Part shown: positions 45,801 to 59,929 of the stretch, piece by piece
How the letters are laid out: the number at the start of each line of letters is the position of its first letter
How positions within the stretch are numbered: the stretch's first letter is position 1
Assembly (NCBI RefSeq): GCF_009730915.1
Contig: NC_052489.1
Coordinates: forward strand, 29,319,916 to 29,383,915
Direction: 5' to 3'
Source of the DNA: Dioscorea cayenensis subsp. rotundata
Taxonomy: Eukaryota > Streptophyta > Magnoliopsida > Dioscoreales > Dioscoreaceae
DNA: 64,000 nt
Made by a program: the position numbers and the translations under genes
Notes under the pieces: generated by a model
The model's database searches: none
The model's input: the letters and a program-made list of their open reading frames with translations, nothing else
Told to the model about the DNA's origin: nothing

Positions 45801-46428
45801 AGAGGTCGTCGTCGAGGACTTGGGCACGGTCGTCGGCGTCGAAGATCTTCTTGGCACCGTGCTGGATGGCGAATAGGTAGCCGACGGACTTGCGGACGTG
45901 GGTGTGGTAGGGGAGGTAGCCGGTGACGTGGAACCCGAGGCGAGCTTGATAGTCGAGGGAAAGGAAGATGGCGCCCTTGAGGGACCAATCAGAGGGGGTC
46001 TGGGAGGTGCCGACGACGAGGAGCTGCCAGCCCTTGAGGCGGGTGAGGCGAAGGAGCGAAGGCGAGTTCGAGGACGAAGGGGCAGTGACAACGATCCAGC
46101 GGTCGGCGCGGAATGAGGAAAAGGAATCAGGAAGGGGAGGGATAGGGGAGATAGAGGAGAAGCGAATTTCAGGGTAAGGGATGCGGAGAGAGGGATCGGA
46201 AGAAGAGGGGGTGGACCGGGATCGTTCGAAGCAGAGGAGGGCGGCGGTGTCGGAGATGGAGGGGAGAAGGAAAGCAGCAGCGGCAGTGGCGAGGAGGAAG
46301 ACGGCGAAGATGATCTTGTAGACGTTGTCAGAGGCCCAGGAAAGGAGGTCGAGGGGTTTGCGGTGGTGGTGATGCGGGTGGTCGGGGCTCGAAGGGCGCT
46401 TCGGGGCGGAGCGCTCTTGGACGAGCAT
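42834..46428 (-). CDS. Probable glycosyltransferase STELLO (STL1/STL2-like)
   Basis: Three exons on the minus strand: 46428-44738, 43544-43418, 43310-42834; product 764 residues, near the 768-771 of the Arabidopsis proteins. STELLO proteins are Golgi type II membrane proteins (DUF288) that bind cellulose synthase subunits and help assemble and export the complex. Seen here: the start MLVQ shared with known STELLOs; a His-rich cytosolic stretch; one membrane segment at about 38-58 (IIFAVFLLATAAAAFLL); SVGYLFAIQHGAKKIFDADD; NPYIHFGQRSVWPRGLPLEN; VPVNSFNTLFHTQAFWGLML; QPRLMSLELDRPRATIGHGD; ALEWRLLYGRIFKT; and the end GDPLLMELV. The frame is also open upstream to 46599, but the extra residues are not conserved. 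The first exon is GC-rich compared with its surroundings. Confidence 0.95.
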
Positions 46429-46601
46429 GGTGGCAATTGAGATTGGGATCGGGATCGGAGGAGGGGTTGATAATGGAGGTGGGTGGCGCCGACACTGGGA
46501 GTAGGAGGGAAGGGTGGTAGAGGTGAGGCTTTCGTTCGGTTTAAGCTTCGCTTTCGTTGCGAGGTGTGGATCTTGGAGTAGTTTAATCGGGGAAAACAAG
46601 G

Positions 46602-46622
46602 GAGAGAGAGAGAGAGAGAGAG
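46602..46622 (-). repeat. GA/CT microsatellite in the STELLO 5' leader
   Basis: A run of GA dinucleotides about 175 bp upstream of the start codon (CT on the coding strand). Such pyrimidine runs are frequent in plant 5' leaders. Confidence 0.7.
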
Positions 46623-47795
46623 GTGGTCGTTAGGTGGGTGTGGGGTTTCTGGCGTGTAGTTAAAGGGTCGGGGGGTTTTATCTTTGAGGGTATTGCATTG
46701 ATACTTGATAGTATGGCTAACTACGGGGATGCTGGATAGCTGACCGCTTGGTTCGGGTGAGTTGGCAAGCTGTAATAATTGTTTATTATAATATTTAGAA
46801 TATTGATTTATGACATACTAAATTCATATTTTTTTTTTATCTGTTATTTTTTAATATTAAAAAATATTTATTATGTTTTTTTTTTAAATTATTCTTAACA
46901 CTTTATTCAATTTTTTTTTGAGAAAAAAATATGAAAATATAAATTAAAAGTAATTTTAAAAAAATGATTAATTTTTTATAAATTTTATAAAAAAACTAAG
47001 TTTTTTGTACGTGAAATTCGATTAAATATGACAGATAAAAAAAAACGGAGAGAGTAGTAATTTATATATATATATATATATAAATATTATGAGAACAATA
47101 TAGTGAAATATTACGAGAATAACAAACTCAGGATGGAATTTCTAAATTATTACAATAGTATGTATATAGTATATAATAGTAAAATAATATTATTTATTTA
47201 CTGATTATAGATTTAAGACATGTCATAATAAGATTTTAATCGTCTTATATAATGTTTGGACGTACTTACTTGTCTTTTGACATCCATAAAAATGAAACTT
47301 GTCGGTTTTTAAAAAAAAAAAAAAATCCAACCGAAATAGCACAAAGACAAGGCTGGAAACATGCACGAGCCGGAAAGATGTCGGCAATTGGGAGAAAATC
47401 GGTAGTTCAAGCTTAAAAAAGCTCTAGCGCTGTGGTTATAATTATAATGCATATCCTACACAGGTTCTTGTTTGAAACAAAGAAGATAACCAGACTGGAC
47501 TTGTCCTGGAATTAGAATATTTAAAGAAATTGGGTACCAAATTATACCTATTGGCAGTTGGTACATATTTTTAATAAAAACTTCCAGTTCATAAATATAT
47601 AAACACAGGTTCTGATTTCATTGTGATTGGTACATTATGTTATGAATAGTTTTTTAAAAAATAAAAATAAAAAATTCAATGGTATGCATTTAATAAGCAA
47701 CCACTGCAAAATAAATCAACTTTTCCATTAGGTTTGATTTGATGATGTGTGAGAGGCCCCATTGTGCCTTTATTCTATTAGAACTTTGATGCCAT
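46623..47795. other. Spacer between STELLO and LACS6
   Basis: AT-rich. Contains a TA run (47063-47082) and a possible tRNA-derived piece on the plus strand: TAGCGCTGTGG (47425-47435, A-box-like), then TTGTTTGAAAC (47468-47478, B-box-like). The 3' untranslated region of the minus-strand LACS6 gene lies at the right end. No protein gene is seen. Confidence 0.4.
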
Positions 47796-50700
47796 TTACA
47801 ATGGTCTCTGTGGTGATGGATCAGATATTGATAGCTCGGTATACATATTCTCAATTGCCTTTGCAAAATAGGCCTTGGCTTGAGGCCTCTTGACCTGAAA
47901 AGAAAAAAATATTTCAATGAATATGAAGAAATTTTAAGCATTGATTTCCAGAAGAAAGATGAGCTTTTCCGCTACCTTGAATGTCGGGGTAAGGAGCCCG
48001 TTTTCAACAGTGAATGGTTCTAAGACTAGAGTAACAGCTTTTACGAATTCAAAACCTCGAAGCTGTTCATTAACAGAGAAAGATATCAGACAAAACTCAC
48101 ACATTCGGAAAGGTTGGAGTGATGAAGACCTAGTTTACCTGAGCTTGTTTTCCAAGATTATCCATGTCGGCCAGTACAGCGGCCCTCGCTCTCTGGTCAT
48201 TGCAAAGCTGTTGTAAATCATCGTACTGCAAGCATGTTTGAAGTAAATCAGCAATCAGAAAAGATTTCGCCTAATTTTCTACTATATCTTCCTAAGTTAA
48301 TGGTAAAGCAAAAGGACGAGTCATGCAACTAATAATGATGCTTCAGAGCCTAGTTCCGTCAACTTCACAAGCACAAGCCTTGGAACCAAACTGATCGGAG
48401 TTATTATTCAAGCTTCATAGCTAAAATATACAAAACCACTTATTCATGCAAATGATATGTGAATGGATGTGTATAGCAGCCATGGAGCAAGGGATTCGGT
48501 AAAAGATATCCCGCCAAGTTCTGAAACATACCTTGATTCCTCCAGAAGCAGCCCAAGATTTCAATGCATCATGATCAACTGCTATTATTGCTACCAGACT
48601 TGAGTTGAAGCTATCACCTGTCCCAAGGGATCAATGAATTATGTCTCACAATCCCATTAAATGAGGACCCCGCAAAAAACCAAGAACATACCATATACAA
48701 AACATTGAGCAACAAACTTGCACTTGGCATATACGTTCTCAATCTTCTCAGGAGCAATATATTCACCTTGAGCCAATTTGAAAATGTTCTTTTTCCTAAG
48801 ATGATTTCATCAGCAATCAGAACAAGGTTACAATTTTATGTATGATAGATGAAAAGAGAGCTGGAAAAGAGCTTCATGACAAAAGGAAAAGTTCTAAACC
48901 TTTTTAGATCATTATATTTTCTATAATTTCCAAAGCATGAATTACAACAGGTAGAGATGGTCCTTAAACAGATGGCGGTGTACAATTAGGTGTTGTAAGT
49001 CTTTGGAGGAATTAGTTCTACCTTGTGCCAATTCTAGTGTAACATATAAAACAAGGTACTCTTTTTAATTACAACAATGATATAATCTCCCCATAAGGCT
49101 GCATTAGAAACAATCACAAAGACAAAAGGTACCTAATACTTGTCTACTAGATGAATATAATTTACTGCTTAAAGAGTCAAAACCGTACACAAGGTTAATG
49201 ATTAAAATATGTGGATTTAAAGAAATATCAACATGAATTATCCACCAATAATTCAAGCTAATGATGGTCAAACAAATGGATTCACACTTTACAGTACCAA
49301 GATCTCTAAAAAAGTCAGCACATAATAGGTAAATATCTAGAGATCAATATAGATGTGCACCTATCAATGATTTTAAGACGCCCTCCAGGCAGCCACAATC
49401 CTATGTCTCCAGTGTGCAGCCATCCATCCACATCAATAACTTCTCTCCTGTCAATTGTTCAAGTTATCAATCAGGGGTCTTGAATGGAACAAATATAACC
49501 GAAAAAATTCATAGGGAAAGAATGCATTATTACGTTTGTGCATCATCTTTGTAGTAGCCTTGGAAAACTATAGGACCCCGAACACAAATCTCCCCACGTG
49601 GATAAGGTTGATCATCAGAGGTGTAATTCATTTCAGGAACATCAACAAGCTTGACTTCTGGGAAACGAGTACAAACTAAATTAGATATCTCCATGATCCC
49701 ATACAAGCACAGTAGCATTAAAAATGCAGGAAGCTTAGGAAACCAAATCCGATATGAGTTGAAGAATATCATCCGAAATGCACACAAGACAAACATATTG
49801 AAGCAGAAAATATATTAATACAAGTTCAACTGATCTTGCAGTACCAAATAGCATGAATGTATGCAGACAAAACAGTGATAAACACTTAGGAACCCAATAA
49901 AATAAAACTAAACAATTTAAAATCTTGATCATGCATTCACCTTCATGCATCCGATGAATCCTAACAAATATGCCACATGGAACCAATCAATGCAAGACAA
50001 TTATCATCTGGATCAATTAAAAAGCTGCCAACAAACACAGGGTAATCTAACACCTGCCGATTAAACTGAAAGCATGTGGGTTGAGTTGTATTCCTTTTAA
50101 AAGGAACAAATAACTGAGAAGATAACATTAGACACAGCAGGAGAATATTGTAAACAAGTAATTTTAGACCCAAGAAGTTTATGTTCCATGGGAAAATGTG
50201 TCAAGATCATTGAACATAGTGCATGAGGAAGAATCACTTGCGTGCACAACCAATGGACACAATCACATCATCCATAGCATAATTTACGTCCAAGCTTACC
50301 ACAAGATGGATTTAAAGAGCCAACATGACCAGTCAAATTGTCACCTACATCCATCAGAGTTATGACACAAGATGTTTCTGTCATTCCATAACCTTCAAGA
50401 ACTAGACCGCCAAAGCATCTGAAAGGAAATTCAACAAATGTTAGTAAGGAAAAAATACCAAATAGTATGATTAGTGATTATGAGTGCAAGTGCACACTGG
50501 GAAATGACTTACACTCGCAAAAAGTCCATGACATCAGGAGATAGGGGAGAGGCACCAGATGTCAAACACCGTACCCGTCCTCCAAGTTTTTCTCTTATTT
50601 TATTGAACACAAGCCGATCCCACATTGGAGATGGTGTTTTGCCTGAGAATAAGAAATGACAGTCATTTAATAATTTCTACAACACCAAAAATGTAAAATG

Positions 50701-53700
50701 GAATGAGGCATCCCTTATTAATACAGACTAATTTATTTTATTATCAAAGAAATGAGCTAACAACAAGAGTAAATTTGAACATTCAACCAGCAGCACAACC
50801 TCTCCCTAGTTACACGAAAAACAAGTGAAATTAACTGAGAATTCTTATTAAAAAAGAAGCAAAGAAGTAAACAACTTTTCCTAAAATTAGAAGCTGACAT
50901 GTAGAATTGTTATTAAGAAAAACTGACACAGAAGATAACTGAGGAAAGGGTAGCAAAATTCAGATAATGACAACAGAGAAATAATGTGAAGATTCAGCAT
51001 TTGTGACATTTGGTATTAATTCTACAGGATCTTATAACATACTTAACAAATTCTAATGTAATATTTTCAAATTAGTGAACCACTAAAAGAACACAAAGAT
51101 CAATTGGCAGGTAAGTAAAACGGTGGGTGAGATGAAGATGTCCTATTCTCCTAACAAGCATAGGTTATTTTGTTGCTAATGCAATAACATATCCACAGTA
51201 AAGCACAAGAAATATCACATGCGGCATGAGACTTTTAGGATGAACCTCAGATGAGGAAGACAGTGGAAAAACAGTCTGACCAACAGTTTACAGGCCACAA
51301 GTTAATCGTTTGGTACAAACATCCGAATGAGGAGCGTGAGCAAACACAATCTACGATGGGCTGTATGTGTGATATCCATAATATTTACTGTATAGCAGGG
51401 CACAGAAAGCTGCACTAGAAGGATATAATTTCCAAGAAGCTCAACAAATGTCCAATGAAATCACTATAAGTTGGCAAAACTTCCTTTATATGCAGAAATG
51501 GGCCGGAAAGAAAAGTTGTATAGCAACACCTCACTAGCATGTAAACTGCAGCCCTCCGTAATGAAAATGGGCTATTGATGCAAAACCACCATATGTAGGA
51601 GGAAACAGAAAGCATGATATCACATGAGATAGGAGCTAACCGTTCAATATAGCTTGCATCTTGGCATTGTAGGCTGCATTGAATAATTTCTCCCTCAAAC
51701 CCCCAGAACTCTTTACAGCATTCATAATACTGTGGATATATTATACAAGTTGCTTGTCAATGGCGATTGGACAAAATAAACTTCTGTGATAATGAAATAG
51801 AAATCAAAATCACATCAATAAGATTACCCAGAATAAATTCTATTATACAAGCGAGGAACACTGGAAAATAATGTAGGCCGAAGTGCTGCTATGTCATCCA
51901 TCAATTTCAAATTGTCCTGAAATCAGAAGTAATGTTGATGTCCACCAAAATGAGAAGAGGAAAATTCAGAATAAAATTTTTTTTGCTGATGAATAGTACA
52001 AGAAACTGTTGAGGAAAGCCTAATATGATTAACGATTTGGTTCGCTAATTGTAAAGATATTCACATTGTTGCCTTTAAAACTTTCAAATGTTCCCCATAT
52101 TTAACCATCAAGCAAATACAAAAGCAAATAATCATAACATTCAACAATCAAAGAGCAACAAACCCTGCTGACACGAAAGCATCAACTATGAAGTACAGAT
52201 AGGAGGATCAAAACAAGAAAATGGGGAGAAAGCATGAATAATATAGAAACCAGTAAACAGAACAAGAATGACAACTTCATGCAGTGCAGGAATATAGAAT
52301 CTATCATAAAAAAATAATATCAATGCCAGAGTATACTTCAGTTTGCCCTATAATCCTGAAGAACACCGCATACCCCTTGGTAGAAACCGATAGCAACCCC
52401 AAAGTGTACCATTGCAATTTGATTAGTCCTCTCATAAATGTGTGCCAGAGGAAGGTATGATATATAACTGCCCAGAGCAACAAGAACTTTTTGTAACTTG
52501 CACAAGAAAACTTTTAACTGCAGTGAGCAATCAAATCTAGACGGAAAAACCAAAAATAGAGATGAGAGTTTACATGTCTGAGGGATAGAATTTTATCTTA
52601 AGGCTAGAACCAGCAACATTTGCAATTAGATTTTCATGAGACAAGATTGCACCCTGAAAAACAAAAATTCACCATCTTAATCAGAGAATAAATAGATAAA
52701 ACCAGATGACCAAGAAAAACCAAACAAAGGATATCATTTCCATTTATATGGTAAGAAATAATGTCAAGAAAAAGGTTACAAGCAATACCTTTGGTGTGCC
52801 TGTGGTACCACTTGTATAGCAAATAGTAGCAATATCATCTGGTTTTGGGGGACAAAAAGGCTGAAGATTCCTGTGTCCCTATAATAGAAATAAAAGCAAT
52901 ACATACAGGGAAATGAAAATAGATATGAAAAACAAGTTTTATATTCCATGATATCAAATTAATCAGGAAGGCTTATAACCACTATGCAAGTAGTTATAAA
53001 ATATACCTCATCATGTAACCTTGAATAAGATATAATCTCTACCCCAGATGTAGAAGGAAGTGTTGGCATGTTCTCCTCAATACCCCCAACTACCTGTAAG
53101 AGAAGGAAAACATAAATATCAAGCACGCCGGAGAAAGAAAACTGACATTCTTAATCAGTGTAAACAACTAAGTTCAGATGATACTTACCACCACCAACCG
53201 TACAGAAGGCATTTGTGATAAGAAACTTAATAACTGCAAAACCAGGTTAGCTGACATAAGATGAAGAAAAAATAAAAAAATCATATGACCATATCAAAAA
53301 AAAGGAAGCTTAACTTCATACAATAATGACTAAAATTGCAAAAAAGTAATTTCTCACTAGCATTTAAAGCAAGAACGAAACACAAAATGTCATCTTGTCC
53401 AAATTGAAAACAGTGCTACGCTCAGGTATTTCATCCAAAAATGTAAATTTTAACTTCAGTTCTGGAATATTTATGAACAAGTGACATCATAAACTATTTA
53501 AACTTAGGATGTTCTAGTGGTTATTATTCATGAGTCCAAAAGAAAATTTGTCATTAGCAGAACACATAAAGAACATTCACAAAAAAAAGTTAAACCTTTT
53601 ACGAAAGGTGATCAAAATTTGTAGTTCAAAAAGGGTATAGATCATTATCTCGTATCTAAAACATCAAGAATATGGATGAAAAAAACTAAGATCGGCGCTC

Positions 53701-56193
53701 ACATTGCTCAGTGTCTGTGGCACACAAAAGATAGCTTGCACGGTGGCATGATTTATGATATACTTCACAGCATCCGGCCCTGCAAAAATCATTAAGGCAC
53801 TATATCATACAAAAGAATATCCACCTCTTCAAATTTACAGCAATAGACGTAAGCATACCAAGCGTATCATATAAGGGAACTGATATGTAGGAGTATGCTG
53901 AACAAGAATGATCCACAATAATCCACTCTGGTCTGTTTATAAAATATAATCCAACACATGCACCCTGCCCAGCATATAAAAGGAATGCAATTTATGCGTC
54001 ACAGCCAAGATAACACGATATAGATTAGTTGAACTTCTTAAGCTAAGATGTGCTCAAACAGCTGAAATAGTAGCTCACCAACTAAAAGTTGGATGAACCC
54101 TACAAGCTTCTTAAGCATCAAGTGTCACAGAAGGTTTTGTTCTTGAAAAGTAAATCACATACCTTAAGTATTCCATGATAAACAAGGCCAGAACCTATAG
54201 CAGACCTAGATGTACCTGCTTCTCCATATGTCATCCATTTATATCTTCAGTGGAAGGAAATTAAGAAAATCAGATGGCCAAATAGAAATAGAATCACAAA
54301 AATGGATTGCTAAGAGCATACATAATTCAGAAGACTTACTCTCCAACAGTTCCATCCGAACGAATTCTGGTGCCTAAATACTTGTAATCACTGAAAGTGT
54401 CCACAGCATACCTGATTCCAGTATATCATACAAAAAACATCACTTTATAATACATTATAAAACCGGGAGGGAAACTCATGTCTCCGGCAAAGTGAAGAGT
54501 TCATCTACAGCAGATCAAGATAGGTATTCTGTTCATATCAGTCATTGTTAACATTTTTGGATTAACATATTATTCAATTTATATTGCTTTGGGATTAGGG
54601 TTTTCTTTTTTATTAAAAAAAAAAGGAAAAAAAAGCAAGAAATAATACGGTTGCTCACACAAAATTGTCATGAAGAGTCCGGATTTCTGGTTGCTCAGGA
54701 TATGCATCCACGAGCTTCAGAGGTGAAAGCGCAGATCTGCCAGCACCAAACAACAGTTAAGTAAATGATTACAAATGTGCAGTCAAATAAATAAGTGGCA
54801 TACCTATATACATTCCACTTCCCAGTGTGCAATTTTTCAGGAAGAACAACACTATAGCCCTGGCCTGTGCAAAACAAATAATTAGAAGTAAAACAGTTAC
54901 ATGTAGCAGAAATAAAATAGAATCAAGTATGATACAAATGGCTGAGCAAGGTAGTTTTAACTTTTAAGGTCATTAATGTTATGCCAATAGGTAAAGCATT
55001 ACTGGAGATGAGTGCTACGGTGATACACATGTAAAGTAGTTAATCTTCTCAATTAGGGTTAGCTCAATAAACAGTAAAATAACCATCATGCTACTTAGAT
55101 ATAAACAGTGATGTCATAAACTTCACTAATGGTAGGGACAAGGGAACATGCTGTGGGTAAATGGAAATTGGCATCTGCATCGTCAACAAATGAAAGCATA
55201 CATCAGTAACCTAAGTATCTCAAACAAAGCAAAGAATCTATGCACAAAAATCCACTTTTGGAAAACTGTTTGTCCACTACTTTGCAAACAATTCAATAGC
55301 CTTTTACAGGGAAAATATAAAAGGGCCACAACTTACTAGTGAAGAAAGATCAAAGAAATATTAAAAAAAAAAAAAAAAATCTTTTACAAAAGAACCCACC
55401 ATCTAGAAACTAAGAAAAGCAGCAGATACATCAATTCTATTCCAAAGATCAAATCACAATGCCCACACACAATACTAGCATCTCCAGCATAAATCCAAAC
55501 AGACAAAGTGGAAGGCAATCAATGCCGAGGTCCTCAGAGGATTTCATCCAACAGAGGAGTGATGATGATAATAAACTCCATTAATGGTGGGGACCGTAAA
55601 TCAAAACCACGGAAGAACAAAATTGATGCTCTCAACCAGTAAAACACAACAAACACAATAAAATATTCACCGAAAAAAAAAACCCCCACTTCTCTTAATT
55701 AATCCGCCAACTCTTTGCCAATAATTCCAATTCCTTTCTGCATCTCAAAAGAAAAGTAAAAAGGGGCCACTGTACTCACCTATGACCAATCTTTCTCAAA
55801 CTAAAATAAATAAAAAGAGCATCTTGTATAAAGAACATGCCCTGGAAACGCAGAAAAATAATCAAATAAATCAATGCTGATACTAAAATTAGATCATAAA
55901 ACCAAGCACAGCAATAAAAAAAAATCCCAACCAAACAAAGCGATCAACAGTAAATGCAGAAGCCCTACTCGAATTCAATGCAAAACAACCAATAATCAAG
56001 AGAAACAAGACCACTAGAGGCCCACACTCAAATCCTTAAAGCCATAACAGAAAGACCGCTCTCAAAATTCAATACCAGAGACGAACTCCCCGGCGGTGGC
56101 GTTGCTCTCAAGTCGCGAGCTCTGTTCACGATCTACACCTCCAAGTAGATGGCCGGAGACTGCTCTTAAGCGGCGCTGCGCGGCAAAATCCAT
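47796..56193 (-). CDS. LACS6: Peroxisomal long-chain acyl-CoA synthetase, LACS6 type
   Basis: Twenty-three exons on the minus strand, all GT..AG and in frame; 696 residues (Arabidopsis LACS6: 701). Exons: 56193-56076, 54864-54804, 54736-54659, 54411-54340, 54244-54163, 53964-53859, 53779-53703, 53233-53189, 53093-53007, 52878-52789, 52653-52574, 52467-52374, 51916-51828, 51729-51641, 50642-50513, 50418-50300, 49657-49534, 49447-49361, 48795-48692, 48617-48532, 48225-48139, 48062-47976, 47894-47796. It activates fatty acids with ATP and CoA for beta-oxidation. Seen here: PTS2 RLRAVSGHL (residues 8-16, RLx5HL); AMP-binding loop [10 protein letters not shown] (about 264-273); LEGYGMTET (440-448); [10 protein letters not shown] (521-530); [20 protein letters not shown]. 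It ends PQRPL, so there is no SKL-type PTS1, unlike LACS7. Confidence 0.95.
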
Positions 56194-56205
56194 GGCAATG
56201 AACTC

Positions 56206-56230
56206 CTCTCTCTCTCTCTCTCTCTCTCGA
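56206..56230 (-). repeat. CT/GA microsatellite in the LACS6 5' leader
   Basis: A CT run on the plus strand (GA on the coding strand) begins about 15 bp upstream of the LACS6 start codon. It resembles the leaders of the STELLO and Nudix genes in this window, though with the opposite strand bias. Confidence 0.65.
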
Positions 56231-57690
56231 TCGAGATCTTTGATTTTCTCTTTTCGAATCGCTTTTTCGTTTTAACTTTTTGAGAGCTTCGAGGTTCATG
56301 AATATATATATATATCACATAATAATTATTATTATTATAATAATAATAAGACTTAGATTGATAATGGGTCACGATTGAGGGCTTATCGTGTTCCCATTGT
56401 ATAGTGCGTAGTTGCAATTGGATCAGATGAAGGACACCTGTAAAATCCAACGGTTCAGATGAGTTTAAAGGGTCTTTCTAGAAGAATTGGCACGCAACCA
56501 AACAAGTAACGTGGTCTATAGAACTTTAGGATAAGATAAAGCATAAGGCGGTGATGATCCATTACGGCAGCCACCTTTGGATTTTTCTTTTTATATTTTT
56601 AAAAAATATATATATCAAGGTGCTATATTGGGGGAAAAAAAAAAGGGGAGATTATATTGGATAAATATTTAAAATTAAATTTCTAATTTTGAATCATTAA
56701 TGTAAAATTTTAAAAAATAATAATTAAATCATTAAGTTTTATAATTGGTATTTGATTGGACAAAGTGAGTAGTACCCTTTATCCAAAAAAAATAAAAATT
56801 GAGGACCGGCTAAACATTATAAATAGGAATAAAATCATGCTAAAAAATAGCAATGGTTTTAAATGGCAAGTCACTTGCGTGTGACTTTGGTGTTATTAAT
56901 GATCAATTGATGAACGAACCTTTTGTTTATATATTTTTTAAAAAAAAGTATATACTTGTGGTGCATGGACTATGCAATTTTTATAAGCCTCGTGTGTACC
57001 AATATAAAAGGTTTGTTAATTCCTTCGTGTATTTGATCTATATATCCAGACATGTACCATTTTGTGACACGTGTTGAGTTGGTAAAACCTTTCTCTTTTT
57101 TTTTATTTGAATCCAAAACCATGAATTGTAAATTATGTAATACGTTGGATAACAAGTCAAACTTTTTCAAATTAATTTAAATTTTTATGGATAACATGGA
57201 GTTTTGATATTGGATGAAAAATGCGTCTGTTAGACTGTATCCAACCTCAGAACCTATGAACAAAATCATAATTGCATTTGTTTATAAACTAAATAAAAGT
57301 CATTTTAATGTTATTGTTCAAAATTGAAACTATAAACCACAACTTTAAAATTTCGGGTCTTATAAATTCAACACGGAACCATAACCAAATCACCTATTTT
57401 TATCAATCGTACTTTGTGGAATCGAATTAAAAATCTTTTGGAACTAGAAATAAATTCTTAGTTTTAAAATTACTATAAGTTCAAAATTTATGAAACTAAA
57501 ACCAAATTGAAGTGATGTCCATATTAAATTAGAGATTTATTTTTATTATATATTTTGGTTTTCAAACAAAATTTATAAAAAAAAAATAACTAAATTGAAA
57601 TGATGTCTATTTTAAACTATAAGTTTTTCTTTATTCTATATTTTTGTTTTCAAACTTGGACACTTTGAGGTTGAGGATAAGAGAAGCTTA

Positions 57691-57727
<37 letters not shown>

Positions 57728-59548
57728 GAAATCTCCATATAATTTTATTATAATCATTAAGTCCGCTATCTACTTTTTTTTTTAATGAATTTGATATTTA
57801 CTCCTGTTTTAAAAGTGAAATAAAAATTTAATCAATATGTATATTACAAAGATAAAAAAAATCGAAAGGAATATGCAGAAAATTGAAAACTTTTCTTGAA
57901 TGTGAAAGGAAAAGGTCAAATCAAATGTGTATATATTATTGTAAGTCAACCTAACAGGTGATTCTTGACGGAACTAAATATATTTAAAAAAAATGACAAA
58001 TAACAAAGTAAAAAATAAACAAGTATGGAAGTACATAATTATAATTACTTGACTGATATTTTAGGAATAAACAATCCGCCATGCAATCTTGAAAGACAGA
58101 ATTAGAAATATTTCTTAAATAAAATTCTCACGATTCCCATAAATATATATATTATAAATAATAGAATGTAAATATGAAAAATATAAACAATATAAAAATA
58201 AAATATAAGAAAATATAGATACAATAACACCCTTATTTAATATTGTGCCTTATTTATTTATTTATTATCATATAATATTTACATTAAATCATAAGTATTT
58301 ATAATGCTACCGGTTATTACAATAACATACGTTTGCTTCAATATAATGTGCTCGTCTACTACAATGCAGTCAGTTATAATAAAAACATCTATTGTTTCCA
58401 TAGTATTCATAAATAAACTATGTAATTAAACTATCTTTTGAAACAGTGAATTTAGGAAAATATCTCCACACTAAAAATAAGAACTTGCTAGGCCCAACTT
58501 TTTAATGCAGTCCTGTGAAGTGATTATATAGTCAGACAAGAGGCAATGATTTAAATAAATAATTAATCAGGCAGGTGTATATAACATGAAGCATTAATGA
58601 CATTGATATATTTTTTATGTTGCTTGGATAGCTCCCCACATTATTGCTCACCAGAAGCTTTAATGACTCTGTATAAAGAAAAGCAACTTTATTATCATCA
58701 CGAATGTTTTGGAGGAAATTTATTATGAATGTTTGTTTTCATTGTCAATAAAACCACAGTGTGTCATTCATTGTTGAAAATTCAAAGATATCTCCAAACA
58801 GAACGAAAGTAGCCAAAGAAATAATGCAAATACAATAAACTCAATTATGCCAAAGAAATACTTTTTTGGATTGATTTTTGTTATTTTTTAAATCTTAAAT
58901 TACTCGGAATAAATAATTAATTTTTTAATTAAGTTTCTGATGAATTAATTAATTTAATTGACACAAGTTAACAAGGGAAAAACTTTGGGGTAACCAATTA
59001 ACCTATCAAGGAGTGGTTTAGTAAAATTTAATTATTGGAACTAAAAGAGAAACAAATTCCAACGCCTTGTGAATAAAATCCAAAACCCTCATCAACATCA
59101 AACCATTTAATATATTTTTACATGCAAAATTAACTATTATTAATAAATCAATTAAATTCAAAAGTGATATATAAACTCCGCGTTATTGTTTTTCAATACA
59201 AAATAATAAATTTCATTATTGAACAATAAAAATTTGTTTGTTTGACCTAAATATTTAATATCAATAATTGATATAATTAGATGTATGTTTTTTATGTGAT
59301 AGTGTAGACAAATTACTCATCTCGATTAATGTGAGCAAAAAAAGTTGATTTTTTGACATTTTACTTAAAAAAACTGAGAATTATTATTTTTTATTATGAA
59401 TGTAGTTTTTCCATAAATACACACATAACATAAATATATATATATATATATATGAATAAATTAATTAATATCATTTAAAAATCAAAGTCTACATATTTTT
59501 ATATCAAATGATGATTTATCAAATAATTGACAACTGAAGTTAATGAGT
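56231..59548. other. AT-rich intergenic region
   Basis: No gene is seen in more than 3 kb. Features: an AAT run (57690-57726), a TA run near 59438-59453, and a local duplication of about 85 bp (about 57505-57575 and 57590-57660), both copies with AAATTGAA.TGATGTC and TTTTCAAAC. Confidence 0.5.
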
Positions 59549-59558
59549 TTTGTTTGTG

Positions 59559-59929
59559 GGGTAAATTTTTTAGTATGTCACTAAACTTTGGCTCATTTTC
59601 ACTTTGATCACTGAACTTCAATTTGTATCAGTTTAGTCATTTAACTTTAATTTGATTTCAACCGGTAATAAATCAAGGATTTTAACCCTTAATTGATTAA
59701 ATGGCTATCTAAAAATCTAAATCAGTCATCCCATTGACACATTATTAAGTCTATTAAAGGTGTCAAGTCATCGAAAAAGAGCCACATCATTTATTTGGAA
59801 GTTGAAATATTTCGATTTACTACAAAGTAAAATAAAATTAAAATTAAATGACCAAATTGATATAAATTGAAGTTTAATAATCAAAATAAAAATGAGCCAA
59901 AATATAACGACTTATTAAAAAATTAACCC
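59559..59929. mobile_element. Mutator-like MITE (MULE-MITE), 371 bp
   Basis: Identical 10-bp direct repeats TTTGTTTGTG flank the element at 59549-59558 and 59930-59939. Its two ends are inverted copies of each other for about 100 bp: GGGTAAATTTTTTAGTATG.. at the left, GGGTTAATTTTTTAATAAG.. on the complement of the right. TTTGGCTCATTTT, GAACTTCAATTT/AAACTTCAATTT and GTCATTTAA are shared further in. Long terminal inverted repeats with a 9-11 bp duplication are diagnostic of Mutator-like elements. It has no coding capacity. Confidence 0.85.

Noticed and set aside
45450-46436. 328-codon minus-strand open frame
   Set aside because: Alternate frame inside the GC-rich first exon of STELLO; Ser/Pro/Arg composition, no family.
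46429-46599. N-terminal extension of STELLO
   Set aside because: The open frame continues upstream, but known STELLO proteins start MLVQ and the extra residues are Pro/Ser/Thr-rich leader sequence.
50500-50530. Suspected one-base deletion in LACS6 exon 15
   Set aside because: Recounting the A run (five A after CGC on the plus strand) restores DFLRVCFGG; the frame is intact.
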